Shown in pieces: positions 1 to 22,300 of a stretch of 64,000 nucleotides of DNA. The notes under the pieces were generated by a model. It saw only the letters and a list, made by a program, of their open reading frames with translations, was not told the DNA's origin and did not search any database. Position numbers and translations under genes: made by a program. Each line of letters starts with the position of its first letter. Position 1 is the stretch's first letter. Location of the stretch: positions 51,056,946-51,120,945 of the forward strand of contig NC_079147.1 of assembly GCF_945859685.1 (NCBI RefSeq), given 5' to 3'. This stretch comes from Eupeodes corollae. Its lineage: Eukaryota; Arthropoda; Insecta; Diptera; Syrphidae.

Positions 1-2948
1 ATGTTAGGGGCTTTGAATTTTAATCCCATAGTCTTAAAAATTTGGGAATATTTTGAAAGACTTACAGGATTTTCGGTTTCTAGACTGTATAAGCGATGCA
101 TAGATGTTAAATTAATGCTATTGGCCAAGTATTTTTGACACGTATCTCTACGACTGTAGTGACTTTCGTATGCGGGAAATTTTGAAATATGCCTCCTTAT
201 TTCTTCTTCCTGAGCTGTGGAGCATTTGTTGGCAGGAGTATGTTTCCCTCTCATATTTTGAAAAGGAATTGCAGGAGAACCAATTTTTGTCTTTATTACA
301 TTTTTAACGAAACTCTCTGTTTCGTCAAAACATTGAAGGAAATGTTTCTTACATGTATTAACATTAATTCCGTTGACAGGCAATGAATACTTCATGGAAT
401 GATCACGTTTCCTTTTTCTATTTACGTCATTTACTAAAGTGTCACATTTTTTATCCCCAATGGTAATCAAGGAGCTGATATACAGGATTCTTTGATCGTA
501 ACTTCCCAGCGACCAATATTGGTTAAATAAAAGTTCAACGTTTCCATGATCTATCTTTTCACTGCACCGGTTTCTGCAATTTTCAAATTTCTTAACAGAT
601 CTAGCCTTAACGGTTTTTCCATTGATGGATTCATACATTTTCCCACTATTCCGTTGTTTAACTCGAAGTTTTTTTTTATTTTTTATCTTCGGTGATTCAA
701 GGGCTTTTTCAATTTGAGCTCCCATAACAATTAACTCCTCATCACTCTGGGAACTAGAATTACCTGACTTCCTTGATAAGTTAAAATTAGGATCATTAAA
801 TGTATCATCCGAATCCATCCACTCAGGATTATCACATACACTCTCAACCTCGGAATCATTTTGATTGTTTTCAGTATGCTTGGACTTACCTAGTTGTAGA
901 AAAATAATTCTCTAAGTATTTCTTAATAATATAAACCATGATTTAAACTAATGTCTTTGAAATTTTTAAAAGTAATTATATATAAAAACTTCTTGACTTA
1001 AATATAATATATATACATATATGTATGTATAAAATACATAAATATAATATATTATGAACGAGGTTACTTTACTACAAATCTTCTTACATCGGAGGTAGTC
1101 AACATCAAAATTTATCCCATTCAATGAGGATTGTGTTTCTCTCAGTACACAAGGCTCAAAATTGGGCATTCCATCCATAACAATTTCTTCAGAACGTTGT
1201 AATTGTTTTCTTGATGCGGAACAATTGCTGTTTGAATTTATTTGAACTTGCATTTCATCTGGTTTTTCTAAGTTTTGAAAATAAATATCTATTTCTAATT
1301 TCTTTCTCAGCTTTTTAACTAATTTCTTACCAATGTCATCAACACGAGAATATTTCGAAAAATAATTTTCACCCTGAAAAGTCCCATTCTTAAAACCCCT
1401 AAGGTTTTCTAAAACAAAAAGTAATAAGAATATTAACACTTATAAATTGAAATGTAATAAAATGTCTTTATTCACTTGAACGTCATCTAAAAAACTTCGA
1501 AAATAATTGCAATTATAAGTTACTATCGAAATGTTTATTTTTGATATTTTTGAGGCAAGCAGAAAATTTGGATATAAACTTCTTAAAAATAAATAAATTG
1601 GTTGGCGCAACAGTCCGTTGAGAACAAGGCCTAGTGACTTACAACTCTCAACCTATTCCTGTGTGCGAGTAATGTTGTCAAGAATAATAAACTTCTACTA
1701 TGATTAAAATTTGAAGTTTTGTTTGAGATAGGATAAAATTTGCTGTTTGAATTGCGTTTAATGATTTTCTTCACATTCCTGCGGAGATTTAAGGAATTTC
1801 TCTAAACAAAAAATGTTTTTCTTTATCCAATTAAAATAATTTTGTCCTCACCCCAACTTTAAGGATACAAAACCAATAAAAAGTCAATGCAAATTAATAA
1901 AAAAACCTTTTTTATTTATTTTCTCGATTTTGCAGTGTTAATTAGATACTATATATTCTCATATCTAAGTGTGTAACACTTCATCAATTCGAACGGCTTC
2001 ACGAGTTTGACATTTTTCAAGACAAATTGATACTCTTGAATGTTTTGTCAGTTTTTTGCAAGAGGCAGACACCTTAAATAGATATAAAAACTTATGCACT
2101 AGTAGAAGTGTCAAATCTTAACCCAGGTTAGAATCTAAACCACATTTAACACAATTCACTACTATCTTAGAAGTCTATGTTTATGAACAATACTATATTT
2201 TATATGAGGTATACATATAAATAAATACATAATATTAATAGATCTACATACATATGTATGTATGTATGAATCTACACCGAAAAAAAAACGTTGTTTAATT
2301 TTGTAAAATTCGAGGCTAATTGTGTTAAAACTTGAGAACAGATATAGCTATTATAAAATTGAATTTATTTAAAAAAAAAACTTGAAAACATAATTAAGAG
2401 ATTTCTAGAAATCTACAATAAAGAAAAAAAATGTATAAATATAAAAAAAAAGTTGAAATAAATACACTTAGCCGTTTTTGTTAAGGATACAAATTACATA
2501 ATCGTAATTGAGGCTATCAGTGCAATAGTAGCGTAACCCACTTTTGGTTATTAATATGTATAATATTTAAGCGGATTAAGTCACATTTTTAGAAAGCTAA
2601 GACACATATGAATTGAAAATGGTATCTCAAATAAATTTTGATGTGGAAATGTAAAAATTGGAGGTGAAAGAACAAAAAATTAAAGAAGTGGGTTACGCCA
2701 CTATTGCACTGACAGCCTCAATTATAATGGAATGTTGGCGCACACGTTCAAGTAAAAGGACACAGACATAAGCACACAAAACGACGACAACAATAATTTT
2801 TAACGGACCAAAAGTAGTTTTTTTCACTCTGCCCTACACTGGCCATATAGAATATACAAATATACGCATAAACTTATGTACCTTTGGCTTCAGCACGTTC
2901 TGCGAGCATCCTCGCTAATTGCACCATTTGTAATGCTCTGCTCGACAT
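1..2948 (-). CDS. Spliced, probably transposase-derived gene, 5' part (runs off left edge)
   Basis: I do not recognise this as a named gene. Three exons join in frame: 2948-2882 (ATG, 67 nt), 1408-1088 (321 nt) and 889-1, which is still open at base 1. Both introns are GT-AG and phase 1 (donors GTACAT and GTAAGA), and the reading frame is preserved across both. Exon 1 encodes MSSRALQMVQLARMLAERAEAK. Exon 2 is Lys/Ser-rich. Exon 3 has about 295 codons without a stop. It contains an acidic stretch, a basic patch, GKMYESINGKTVKARSVK, a Cys pair in NCRNRC, an aromatic motif around YWSLGSYDQRILYI, and FPAYESHYSRRDTCQKYL. From memory, these motifs recur in a large, poorly characterised insect protein family thought to derive from DDE-type transposases, with a Zn-binding N-terminal region and a catalytic domain further downstream. 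The catalytic part would lie outside this window. The open frame and clean splice sites favour a functional gene over a relic; the function is unknown. Confidence 0.6.
1588..1686 (-). repeat. 3' fragment of tRNA-derived SINE (third copy)
   Basis: About 100 bp closely match the 3' part of the SINE at 37748-38717. The shared parts are the stretch 'ggcgcaacagtccgttga', the 'cctagtgacttacaactctc' block and 'cctgtgtgcgagta'. Only the tail end is present; the tRNA-like head is missing. It lies in intron 1 of the left-edge gene. Confidence 0.75.
2505..2724. mobile_element. MITE, 220 bp with 39-bp terminal inverted repeats
   Basis: Bases 2505-2543 and 2686-2724 are inverted repeats with 2 mismatches in 39, starting TAATTGAGGCT. 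The outermost TA on each side could be the TA target duplication of a Tc1/mariner-type element. The ~140-bp core is AT-rich and has no coding potential. It sits in intron 1 of the left-edge gene. Confidence 0.8.
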
Positions 2949-4139
2949 TATTATTATAATTTTTTTGATTATAATTTGTACTTTTTATACTTTTTACGTT
3001 TAAAATCACTTTTAAAATAATCACTTTCACTCACTATTTTCTTTTGATTCGACCGGTCACGTCAAACCTAAATCAATTTAAGATTCAACTCTCATCGGTT
3101 GTGAATTATAATTGTTTGAGGCAAAGAAACGTTTGTTTACTTAGATTTGAATTTTTTCAAATTCAAATTTGCTATAACGACCTCATTCGATGTATTCCTT
3201 TCAAATATCTAAATTTAAATATGCCATAACAACTTATCTTTAGTTAATAGTTTTAGAAATCAAAAATGTAATTTTCCATAACAGCCTAACTCAAGTTACG
3301 AAAATGGTGCATCTATTTTGCAGTGTGGAATAACAGGCTAACTTGAGTTAGTAAAATAGAAAAAAATAACGTTTGTAAATACAGGAAGACAAAATATTTC
3401 GTAACTCTAATTAAGATTTTATTACGAATTATTTTTTTTTCAAAAAAGCAGATGAATGTAGTTTATCTTAAGATAAGTTTGTATGGCAAATCAAACTATA
3501 GGTACTTAAAAAACTTAACTTAAGTTATGAAACGGTCGTTACAAGAAATCATAAAATGTTAAAGTTAAGTCTTTTTGGCTAATGACAAATTCAAAAATTA
3601 GACTTAAGCTGTATGGTTTTTTGCTTATAATTTTCGTTTGAGAAGAGATACAGATCTAAAAATTTGAGTGTCCATAGATCTTAATTTTCTGAACATGCCT
3701 ATTACAAAAAGTCATTTTCGACTTAACTCGACTTAAGCGGTTATGGATTGCGGCCACAGATATACGCTTCCTTCTTCTACGAAAGTCGAACTAAGAATCG
3801 GAGTCAGATGGATTTGGAATCAAAACTAATGTTAGATTTCCTCCGTAGCCTACTCATCGCATTTTGTAAACGGTGTCATTATGTGTATTGTTCCCGTATG
3901 AGTTTCGATAACAAGCATTTGCCAACTACAGTAACGGCATATTGGGTCTGTTTCATAATGTAAAAGTAAAGTTCTGAGTAGTTATCCACCATTTAAATTA
4001 CTTTCTAGTTAAATCCTCCAGTTGGTAGATTTTGCGTTTCACATTCATTCTTCTGGTAAATTTATGTGTCGGTTAACTACTTTTTAGTTATTCAAATTTT
4101 GTCTAATACCTCAACTGGAGATTGGTTTCCAACCCCAGT
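2949..4139. other. Intergenic region upstream of the left-edge gene
   Basis: This should contain the promoter and 5' UTR of the minus-strand gene starting at 2948; no clear core promoter element stands out. There are scattered palindromic fragments, for example an imperfect inverted pair 'cctaactcaagtta' / 'taacttgagtta' near 3287 and 3338, and 'ttatcttaagataa' near 3464. They suggest old MITE debris but I cannot define ends. Confidence 0.3.
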
Positions 4140-5220
4140 GTAAAGTTGTTGAGGATAGCCAACGAGAGGGGGAGAAAGATGCGCTCCCACTAAGGCACCT
4201 CTCCTTTCATCCAGACGGCAGCGGAGGAGTACCCAAGATCGAATCAACTGTGGCGTCTATAGTTCCAGTTAGGTTGAACTACTAGTGAGCGCCCTATAGG
4301 GCTATTACGACCTATTCGAAGGGTAGGCCTGTAAGGAGTGGCCATGCTGGCCGCGAAGGTTAGTTAGGTCGGACTTCCTGCGAAGCACTAACAAGACTCG
4401 GATACGGACGGATTTACTGTTGACAACCCATGCAAACGAATTAAAGACAACAAACTTCGGATGTGCACGTGGAATGTTAGGTCCATAGACAACGTGCAGC
4501 AGAAGAATAAGAGAAGGCCATAGACTACTATAAAGCCGGCCAAAAAGGGGATAAAAAAATGCGATATTTACTATGGTGACTGGTACCGAGGAAACCAACA
4601 GCGCTTATTTGAAGGTGGCTTCGTCATTGGAGCCAGACTTAGGCAACAAGTCTTGAGCACCAAAGAGCGCCTCATGTTCATCCATATCAAGACTAAATTC
4701 GGCAACATTAACATAATGTGTGCACAAGCCCCCACGGAAGAGAAGGATGACAACATCAAGGATATGTTCTCCGAGCTATTGGGCAAAGCATGTGAGGAGT
4801 AGCTCCTCGCTACGATATTAAAATTGTCCTGGATAATTTTAATGCCAAGCTAGGAAATGAAGACACCTTTGTGGAATAATCGGGAAAAACAGCTTGAACG
4901 ACAACATTTCCGATAACGGATTCAGGCTCATAAATGTACTGGCTACCATGACGTAGCCAGTACGCGTTTTTCATACCTCAATTTCAATCCACAAAGGAAC
5001 TTGGAGTCCTCCGAAACAATCTACAGTCAACCAGATTGTCCATATTGCGGTCGACGCTAGACACGCTCTCAGCATCATGGATGTCTGAACTTTTCGGGGA
5101 GCTAACCTCGACCACTACCTCGTTATATCCAAGGGAGATGATTCTACGTCGAACGGCTCAAATCGTAGGAGGGAGCCAAATCCTTATCCCACCGAATCAC
5201 TAGTAACCTCTTATATTGGT
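4140..5220 (+). mobile_element. RTE-clade non-LTR retrotransposon, 5' fragment (endonuclease region)
   Basis: Plus-strand pieces read LRMCTWNVRS (about 4456-4485) and then, in another frame, FEGGFVIGARLRQQ and IMCAQAPTEEKDD. These are N-terminal endonuclease (APE-type) motifs of RTE elements. They match the homologous part of the longer copy at 48150-50770 (RICTWHVSSL, CAHAPTEEKDED). Frameshifts and stops make it inactive. The reverse transcriptase is absent. It lies 3' of E(z). Confidence 0.75.
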
Positions 5221-5371
5221 ATGAAATGTGAAGAAAACTTCTTGTCGAAAAAAGGAAAGAAAATCTAACTCTCATTACTAAACGCCTGACAAAAGACTCC
5301 AATCAAACAGATAACATTCGTTTTAAAATTTTTTATGCATTATAGCTATATAATATTACTTTTGTTTCGTC

Positions 5372-5377
5372 TTTATT
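5372..5377 (-). terminator. Polyadenylation signal of E(z)
   Basis: AATAAA on the minus strand, 37 nt beyond the E(z) stop codon. This would give a very short 3' UTR. Confidence 0.55.
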
Positions 5378-5413
5378 TTAAAATATTCAAAAAAAAAACA
5401 GTAGTTAAAATTT

Positions 5414-15114
<9,701 letters not shown>

Positions 15115-15750
15115 GTCGTTGCTTGCAATTTTAAGTTAATTTAATACCTTTACAAGGGAACTGAAATTTTTGTTGAAAAAGAAAAGAATTAACTTCTTTT
15201 CCGAGACACAAAAACTAAAACCCACAAAACTAGTCCCGCCAAATGCACAACACATTCAATTCAAATGTCAAAATTTTGCAAGACAACGAAACCAGTTTGA
15301 TTCGTTAAATTTTACGGAGGCGTGTTTACGGATGTAGCAAATCTTTTAATTTTGTGTATTTATTTTGCAGGGATTGGATTTTAGGATATTAGGATGACGG
15401 ATAGATCATCCAACCGGTTATAGAATAAATTGCGCTTTTATGGTTGGCTTACAATGTTTTGATCTTTCAAACTTAAATATCGAAATTTATAAAAGCACCC
15501 TGGTTTGATGGAAATTAAAAGGCTCAGCTTTCCTTTAATGCAGCAAGCATTTTCACACGTGGTATTTTTTATTTGATAAATATGCGCAAATAAATAATAA
15601 TTATCACAGTTTTAGGACAGGGAACATTTTTTTATATTTTAAATTAATTATTGACACACCTAAGGGTTTTGCTTTAAAGGCGGATCGATTTTAAAGTTAA
15701 ATAAAACAAGTTGTATATGAGATATCAATGAGGTTTCTAGCTTCTATGTT
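15115..15750. promoter_or_regulatory. 5' flank of E(z)
   Basis: This holds the E(z) 5' UTR and promoter by position. No confident TATA box, initiator or GAGA array can be assigned by eye. Confidence 0.3.
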
Positions 15751-16220
15751 TTATTGACTTTGGCGCATAAATCGGTCTGAATTTGATCGATGGCATCGAT
15801 TATGTTGTCATTGAGCGTCCCGGCTTATTTGAGTAGACCTGCGTCTTTAAAAAGCCTCACAAGAAAAAGTTTTGGTACAAAATTAACGTCGCGTCAGCGC
15901 GAAATAATCATGTCATGAAACCACTCAGGCAGACTATCAAACTCTGTGACACAAGTCCTGTTGAAACCATATGTGTTCGATGCCATCCAATTTAGGCCAC
16001 AAAAAGTTGGTGATCAGTTTGGAAGGCTAACCACGTACTGCTTTAAAATGGCGTAAAACGCACATCGTTTCTATACAAAAAAAAAACATTTGTATAATAG
16101 TTTTCTTATTTGCGCATTTGGCTCTACGCTGTCACTTGCAGTGATGATTTGTCCTAAGTGACTGATTAAAAGAAGATATTTCGACCAAAAGTAAAAGAAA
16201 TGATATGGCCACCAGGATCT
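15751..16220 (-). pseudogene. Mariner-like transposase relic 1
   Basis: On the minus strand around 16000-15760 the pieces LWPKLDGIEHIWFQQD and VYSNKPGR with the intervening spacing match the central to C-terminal part of a mariner-type transposase (WFQQDGATCH ... YANKP in intact copies). Several in-frame stops and a damaged catalytic Asp region show it is dead. Confidence 0.65.
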
Positions 16221-16740
16221 GTCAGAATCAAGTCGTCGGTATGAGAAAACCCTATAGATATGAGGGGCATCTACTAAGCTAGTTGGTACGTAGCCAAGAC
16301 ATTTTGATTGGTTAAATTCATAAAGCTAGTTGAATTTTACTACGTATACACTAGGTTTTTGAATATTTCCATGGACTCTAGTTCGATCCATATTCGCATA
16401 GAAAAACCCCTCTTGTGGTTTTGGTGAAATAATATTAAATAAATAATTAAAAAAAAAATTATAACGACAATAATAAAGCAGCTTTTTAGTTTGTGTTTTG
16501 ACACAAACTAGACGATCACCTCAAATCAATTCCTTTGTTAGTGTCACAAGGAATTATAGGTAACTGCGCGGACATTCAACTAAATCGTTGAATAATTCTT
16601 TAAGTGCAAGAGGGAGAAAAATTTAATCAAGGTGAATAAATGTTTCCTGTGTATTGGTTTATTTCATTAATTACTTTCGGAGTTCTTATGTTCGCCATGT
16701 TTAGGCAACAAACGATCTAACTATTTGGTTTCAAAAAAGT

Positions 16741-17006
16741 TTTTTTGAAAATGCTACAAAAATATCGAGTGCAGCTTCGGCTGTGCGGCACGTAGCGCCT
16801 TCCTGTTAAAATAAAATGATGCCAATATTCTTCTTTTCAATTTTGTGAAAAAAAATTCGTTCAACAGGCCCGATAACGATTGCCATTGACGTAACGGCCA
16901 CTTGTAGCTCATTTTCGAAGAAAAATGGCTCAAATATGACTATGGACTAAAATTTGGACCAAACAGTAAATCGGTTTGGGTGTATCGACTTTTCATGTAT
17001 ACCCGT
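16741..17006 (-). pseudogene. Mariner-like transposase relic 2, cut by the Bel-Pao insertion
   Basis: Minus-strand pieces include YFFENELQVAVTSM and, after a frame change, an equivalent of FTKIEEEDIG followed by EGATCRTAEAALDIF. This is the middle of a mariner transposase, but from a different subfamily than the relic at 15751-16220, since both contain the same domain segment. The LTR element begins at 17007. Confidence 0.6.
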
Positions 17007-17546
17007 TGTTTAAGAATTTAAATTTAAATTAGGAAAACGCCAAAAATCAAAAAACGTTATAAATTATTTAATTTCCAAAATTTAAATCATTGCAAACAAA
17101 TCAAGAAAGAACAATTAATTTTGCGACTGGCTGGTTTGGTGGTTGCTAGAAAAGAGAAAGATTCTATCATCTTTAATTGAAGCCAACCCATATGCATCAC
17201 TTGCTAAAACCAGTATTTTGCACACGATACCAATATCAAAGGTATTACCTATGTACCATTGCGGTTTATTCTTTTTCTTAAATGCAACGGTCTTAGCAAG
17301 CAATGCATAGATTATGTAGGTATGTAATATGTTTACAAAAAATAAGTTAACAACAAAAAATATATCATAAACAGCTTCCGTCATACCAAAACCAATACAG
17401 TAGATAGAGCATAGGGCAATTACAAAATGTTTGGCAATTTAAACAAAATTAAAATTAAATTAAATTATATAATGATTTAAACATTAATAAATAAGACATA
17501 TGTATATATGTATGAATAAAAATAATATCAGCTTCGTTTCTCAACA
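17007..17546 (-). repeat. 3' LTR of the Bel-Pao element
   Basis: 540 bp, apparently identical to 22908-23447. It contains the stop codon of the pol frame at its inner edge and the polyadenylation region. A hydrophobic ORF (17115-17384, minus) is conserved in both LTRs. Confidence 0.95.
17115..17384 (-). other. Hydrophobic ORF inside the LTR (3' copy)
   Basis: Copy of the 23016-23285 ORF in the other LTR; see that entry. Confidence 0.4.
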
Positions 17547-19385
17547 TGCCGCCCCCGCTGAAGGAATTTCAGGACATGGCAAGAGGGCAAGTTTGGTTAT
17601 AGGGCGCATGAAAGTGCCTCGTTTGGTGCGCAATGTAACCACCCGTACGTGTCCATCTTCACCTGGATGAACTGCGGTTATTCTTCCTAAGGACCATAGG
17701 GATGGTGGCATGTTAGATTCCTTCAGAATGACCATGTCACCAACTTCAAAATCTCTTAGGTCTTCTCTCCATTTTGGTCGCTGCTGCAAAGATGTGAGGT
17801 AGTCGGTATGCCACCTTCGCCAGAAGCCTTGCATCATATTTTGTAGTAGCTGCCATCTTCCCAATCGATTAATGGGTAATTCCAAATAACTTGGCTCAGG
17901 AATCGCCGTGTAAGGTCTACCTATAAGAAAGTGAGCAGGCGTTAATGGATCAAGATCTGAATCGGAAGAAGCACAAAGGGGCCTAGAATTTAAAAGGGCT
18001 TCGATTTGGGCTAGCAAGGTACACATTTCTTCAAAGGTAAGGACACTATCACCAACTACTCGCCGAAGATGTTGTTTTACTAATTTAACCCCCGCTTCCC
18101 AAAGCCCACCAAAGTGAGGGCTGTGAGGAGGAATAAACTTCCAATCGATGCTTTCTCCAGCCAACATTTCTGCAACCCTTTGGTTGTGATTTTGGGACTG
18201 CACCAGTTTATACATGTCTGATAGCACACGAGCCGCTCCTTGAAAGTTCGTACCATTATCGGAATACAAAACGCTGCATCTACCACGCCTGGCGATAAAT
18301 CTTTTTAGGGCAGCCAAAAAGGCGTCTGTGGTCAGGTCCGATACTAATTCAAGGTGCAGCGCCTTAGTTGTCATACAGACAAATAATGAAATATACCCTT
18401 TGGACAACGTTGGTTTCCTTCCTCTAGATGAACGAAGAGTTATCGGGCCAGCGTAATCACATCCTGTGTGGGCGAAAGCAAATGATGGATTTACGCGAGA
18501 TGATGGTAAATTTCCCATAAGCTGCGTTGATGTAATTTTCCGTTGACGAAAACACGTATGACAGTCATGAACTAGTTTTCGAATAAGATTTCTGCTTCCG
18601 AGGATCCAAAACTCCTGGCGAATCAGTGCAAAAAGTCCAGAAACACCGATATGTAAAAAGTTCCTGTGAGCATCTAAGAGAATTAACAGAGTTATTGGAT
18701 GATTTTTAGGCAGGATAATAGGGTGTCTAATCGCGAAGGGAACGTTTTTAGCATTTGAAATTCTACCACCGACACGCAATAAACCGACGACATCAATAAA
18801 AGGCGAAAGCGAACACAATTTTGAGGCCTTGTCAACACAACGGTCAGTCTTAAGAGTTTTGATTTCTCTAAGAAACTCTCTTTGAGTCCACTTGAGGCAG
18901 ATTATTTTACCAAGGCGTAGCTCTGAGAGCGAAAGATATCCACACCTTCTATCACCTTTAGGCAAACGGCAAAAATAGATGAAGCGACGAATATAGCAAA
19001 CTATTCTCACAATTTTCCTCCAACTAGAAATTTTAAGCGAAATTTTGTCAAGAAAATGCTCCACCGCAACCGAAACGTGAACTGTATGGACTTTCTTCCT
19101 TTCTTCAGGAATATCTTCTATTTCAGTTTCACAATGATTTGGCCACTCATCAATACTATGAACCAGCCATTCTGGCCCGTTCCACCACAATTTGTGTTCC
19201 ATCAAATCCTTAGGCGAGAGGCCCCGCGAAGCACAATCAGCAGGGTTTTCAGATGAACTGACATGACTCCAAGACGAGCGAGGTAACGAAGACAATATTT
19301 CAGAGGTACGATTCGCTACAAACGTACTCCATTTTCGTGGCGAGGATGAAAGCCTATTAAACGACACAAAAGGAGACTCCCACAA
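17541..19385 (-). pseudogene. Bel-Pao pol, 3' frame: end of RNase H, integrase, C-terminal domain
   Basis: 614-codon frame. It opens in the distal RNase H region (KWSTFVANRTSEI, NPADCASRGL). The integrase follows: a zinc-binding HHCC region (HRNFLHIGVSG ... CHTC), then catalytic motifs GCDYAGP, LYSDNGTNF and GGLWEAGVKLVK (D, D, E). It ends in a DUF5641-type module (VGDMVILKES, LWSLGRI). The stop codon lies in the LTR. The upstream frame (19316-22597) overlaps by 70 bp. The segment between them lacks the part of RNase H that carries the first catalytic Asp, so sequence has been lost and the frame shifted. The ATG at 19385 is probably not a natural start. Confidence 0.9.
17547..17557 (-). other. 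Polypurine tract candidate of the Bel-Pao element
   Basis: On the coding strand this is CGGGGGCGGCA, directly upstream of the 3' LTR. It is purine-rich but interrupted by C. Confidence 0.5.
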
Positions 19386-22300
19386 AGTTCCAGGCGTGGA
19401 ATAGACAACTGCTTTACTGGAGCAACTCGAGTCTTGGCGGCGACTAACTTCACTTCAACACCATCTTCCGAACAACTACGACAGTAAACCACCGCAGAAT
19501 AAGCCTTTTCCGAAGCATCCGAAAAACCTATTAACTCCAAGCTTTTAGAATTTTGGGTAAACCTTCGAAAAATCCTAAAGTTTTCAAAATAGGTCAAATT
19601 CTCCCGATACAGCTTCCATTTTTCTGCGATTTCAAAGGGCAAAGGATCATCCCAATCAATTTTCGTCTTTGCGGTCCACAGCTCCTGAAACAGTATTTTC
19701 AACAAAATAGTGGAAGGAGCCAAAAACCCCAAAGGATCAAAAACCTTTGCAACCTCTGAAAGTAGTTTTCGTTTTGTAGGCACAAAGTGTTCGGGTAAAC
19801 TAATTTTGTACGTAAAGGTGTCATGATACGGGTTCCAAACCAAACCGAGAACCTTGGTGCACGCAGAAGAACTATCCAAATCCAGTGAAACAACTTCTTT
19901 ACAGTCGATGTCACGCAATATTTCCCAACAATTAGAGCTCCACTTGCTGAGCTCAAGACCTCCACACGACAACATCTCGACGATCTGCTTCTTCAGCTCC
20001 AAAGTCTCCGACAGCGAATCAGCCCCCGTCATTAGGTCATCAACATACATGTCATGCAAAACTGCATGTGATGCTAAGGGAAACTGGTGTTTGTAATCAA
20101 ACGCTATTTGACGGAGAACTTTCATGGACAAATATGGAGCAGGTGAAGTACCATATGTTACCGTAGCCAAACGAAAATGCGATATTGGACTATCAGGGGA
20201 TTCTCTCCAAACTATCCTCTGAAAATCCCGATGCTTTGGATGCACCCAAATTTGCCGAAACATTTTAACAATGTCAGCACAAAATACGAAACGGTGAAGA
20301 CGAAAACGAATACAAACGTTAACCAAATTTCGTTGAAGAGGAGTTCCTATATGAAGCATTTCATTAAGAGAACAGTTTTTGGTATCTTTATGAGACCCAT
20401 CAAAAACAACACGAATTTTGTTTGTGATCACAGCGTGATGTGGCAAATAGAAAACACTTCCCGACGTAGGTTCTATTTTCTCATCAGGGATACGCTCCAT
20501 GTGTCCCAGATTCAAATAAGTCTGCATGAACTTGCAGTATTCCACTTGTAGGTCTTTATCACGCGAAAACCGGCGTTCCATTGCGAGAAGTCTAGACAAA
20601 GCTCCAGATATGGAGTTAGCAAACTTAACATGGTCTTGTCGAAAAGGAAGTTCTACCATGTACTTATTATCAGGTGTACGAGTTAGAGTTTTTGAAAAGT
20701 TTTCATCTACCTCATCTTCAATTACTCTAAAGGAAGAACTAGGAGGTACCTCTTCAATTTCCCAAAAGGATTTCAAAATAACATCAAGGTCAACACCTGC
20801 GTGCAATGAAACTAACGAATTTCCTGGCAAACAACCCGTTACAACCCATCCAAACAATGTCTCATGAGCAACCACCTTTCCCTCTGGATCTGAACGATGA
20901 TCACTTAGCAGAATACTCCAAGCCTTGTCAGCCCCCAACAAAACATCAATGGGACCTGGGTTTTTGAATCCTACGTCCGCTAGCAAAAGATCGTCAAGAA
21001 AAGTGAAATTGCTGGCTTCCAACGAAAGCGATGGCGTTTGGGAAGTTATTTGGTTGAGAATATATGCCTCAACTTGCATAGTATGTGAGTTAATGCGGGA
21101 TTTTAATTTTAACTCAGCAGCACCTTGAGTCACACCAGCTTCAACAGACGAAATCCCGGATATTGGTAAACGAGCATGAGAACGACGTAGACCAAGTCTT
21201 TTCACCAAACTATCAGTTACGAACGAAACCTGAGAACCACTATCCAACAAAACGCGAACGAGATGAGTCTTTCCAGAAACGTCATACACTTTTACAACAG
21301 CGGTTGGTAATATAACCGAAGAACGCGAACCATTTTGCATATGGTTGCTTACGACAGAAGCTGAGCCTTGCGTAGGATCAACGGCATTAGCTGTGCTTGG
21401 GTTATCTAAGTGCACCAAGCTATGGTGTCGAGAATTGCATGACGTACAACGTGCTTTCGATCGACATCGATTCGACGAATGTTTAGTACCGAGGCAGTTA
21501 TAGCATAATCGTTGATCTCGAGCGAAATTACGACGGGAACTAACCGACATTGAAATAAAATCTGGACATTGTGGAAGATAATGTTCACCTTTACATTTTG
21601 GACATGAGGTATTTACTACGGCGAGGCTTTTTATATTCGAAGAATTTGACGTACGAGAGTTCTTGACGCGAGAAGTTTTCGGATCGCTAGCTTCTAAGGC
21701 ATTAGAACGCTTTTCTAGAAAATCAAGAAGGTCTTTAATCGTAGACTCTTCCGACATTTTGTTTTCTAAAGCCCAAGCTTTTTTAGTTTCAGAGTCTGTT
21801 TTATTTATCAATAAATAAACAAGCCACGGATCCCTACCTTCCGACTTAACCGCTTCAAGACCACGAATAACTTCATCAGCTTTATCCACTAGCTTACGCA
21901 ATTGAGAGCCATCACACGACCCGACGTTTGGCAATTTTAAGAATTGTTCGATAAGACAATTTATTATAAAAAGTGGTTTATCATAACGATTTTCTAATTT
22001 CTCCCAAGCTAGCTGGTAATTGGAATCCGAAATGCTAACACCGTTCAAAAGATTAAAAGCGTCCTCGCGCAAAACCGACTTCAAGTACCTAAACTTTTGA
22101 GCACTCGAAAGTTTTGTGTTGCAGTCCACCGTTTGCAAGAACACATCGCGAAAACCTGGCCATTCCCGATAATCCCCGGAAAACGGTGTAATGTGCATAG
22201 GTTGCAGCTTTATATTAGTAGGGTTTTTATCTAACTGGCCTAACCGATCTACCAATTCGGCTTGGGAAGAAACTAATTCCTTCAACGAAACGTTCGTTTC

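Noticed and set aside
19553..21128. Plus-strand frames across the Bel-Pao polyprotein
   Set aside because: Antisense shadows of gag-pol.
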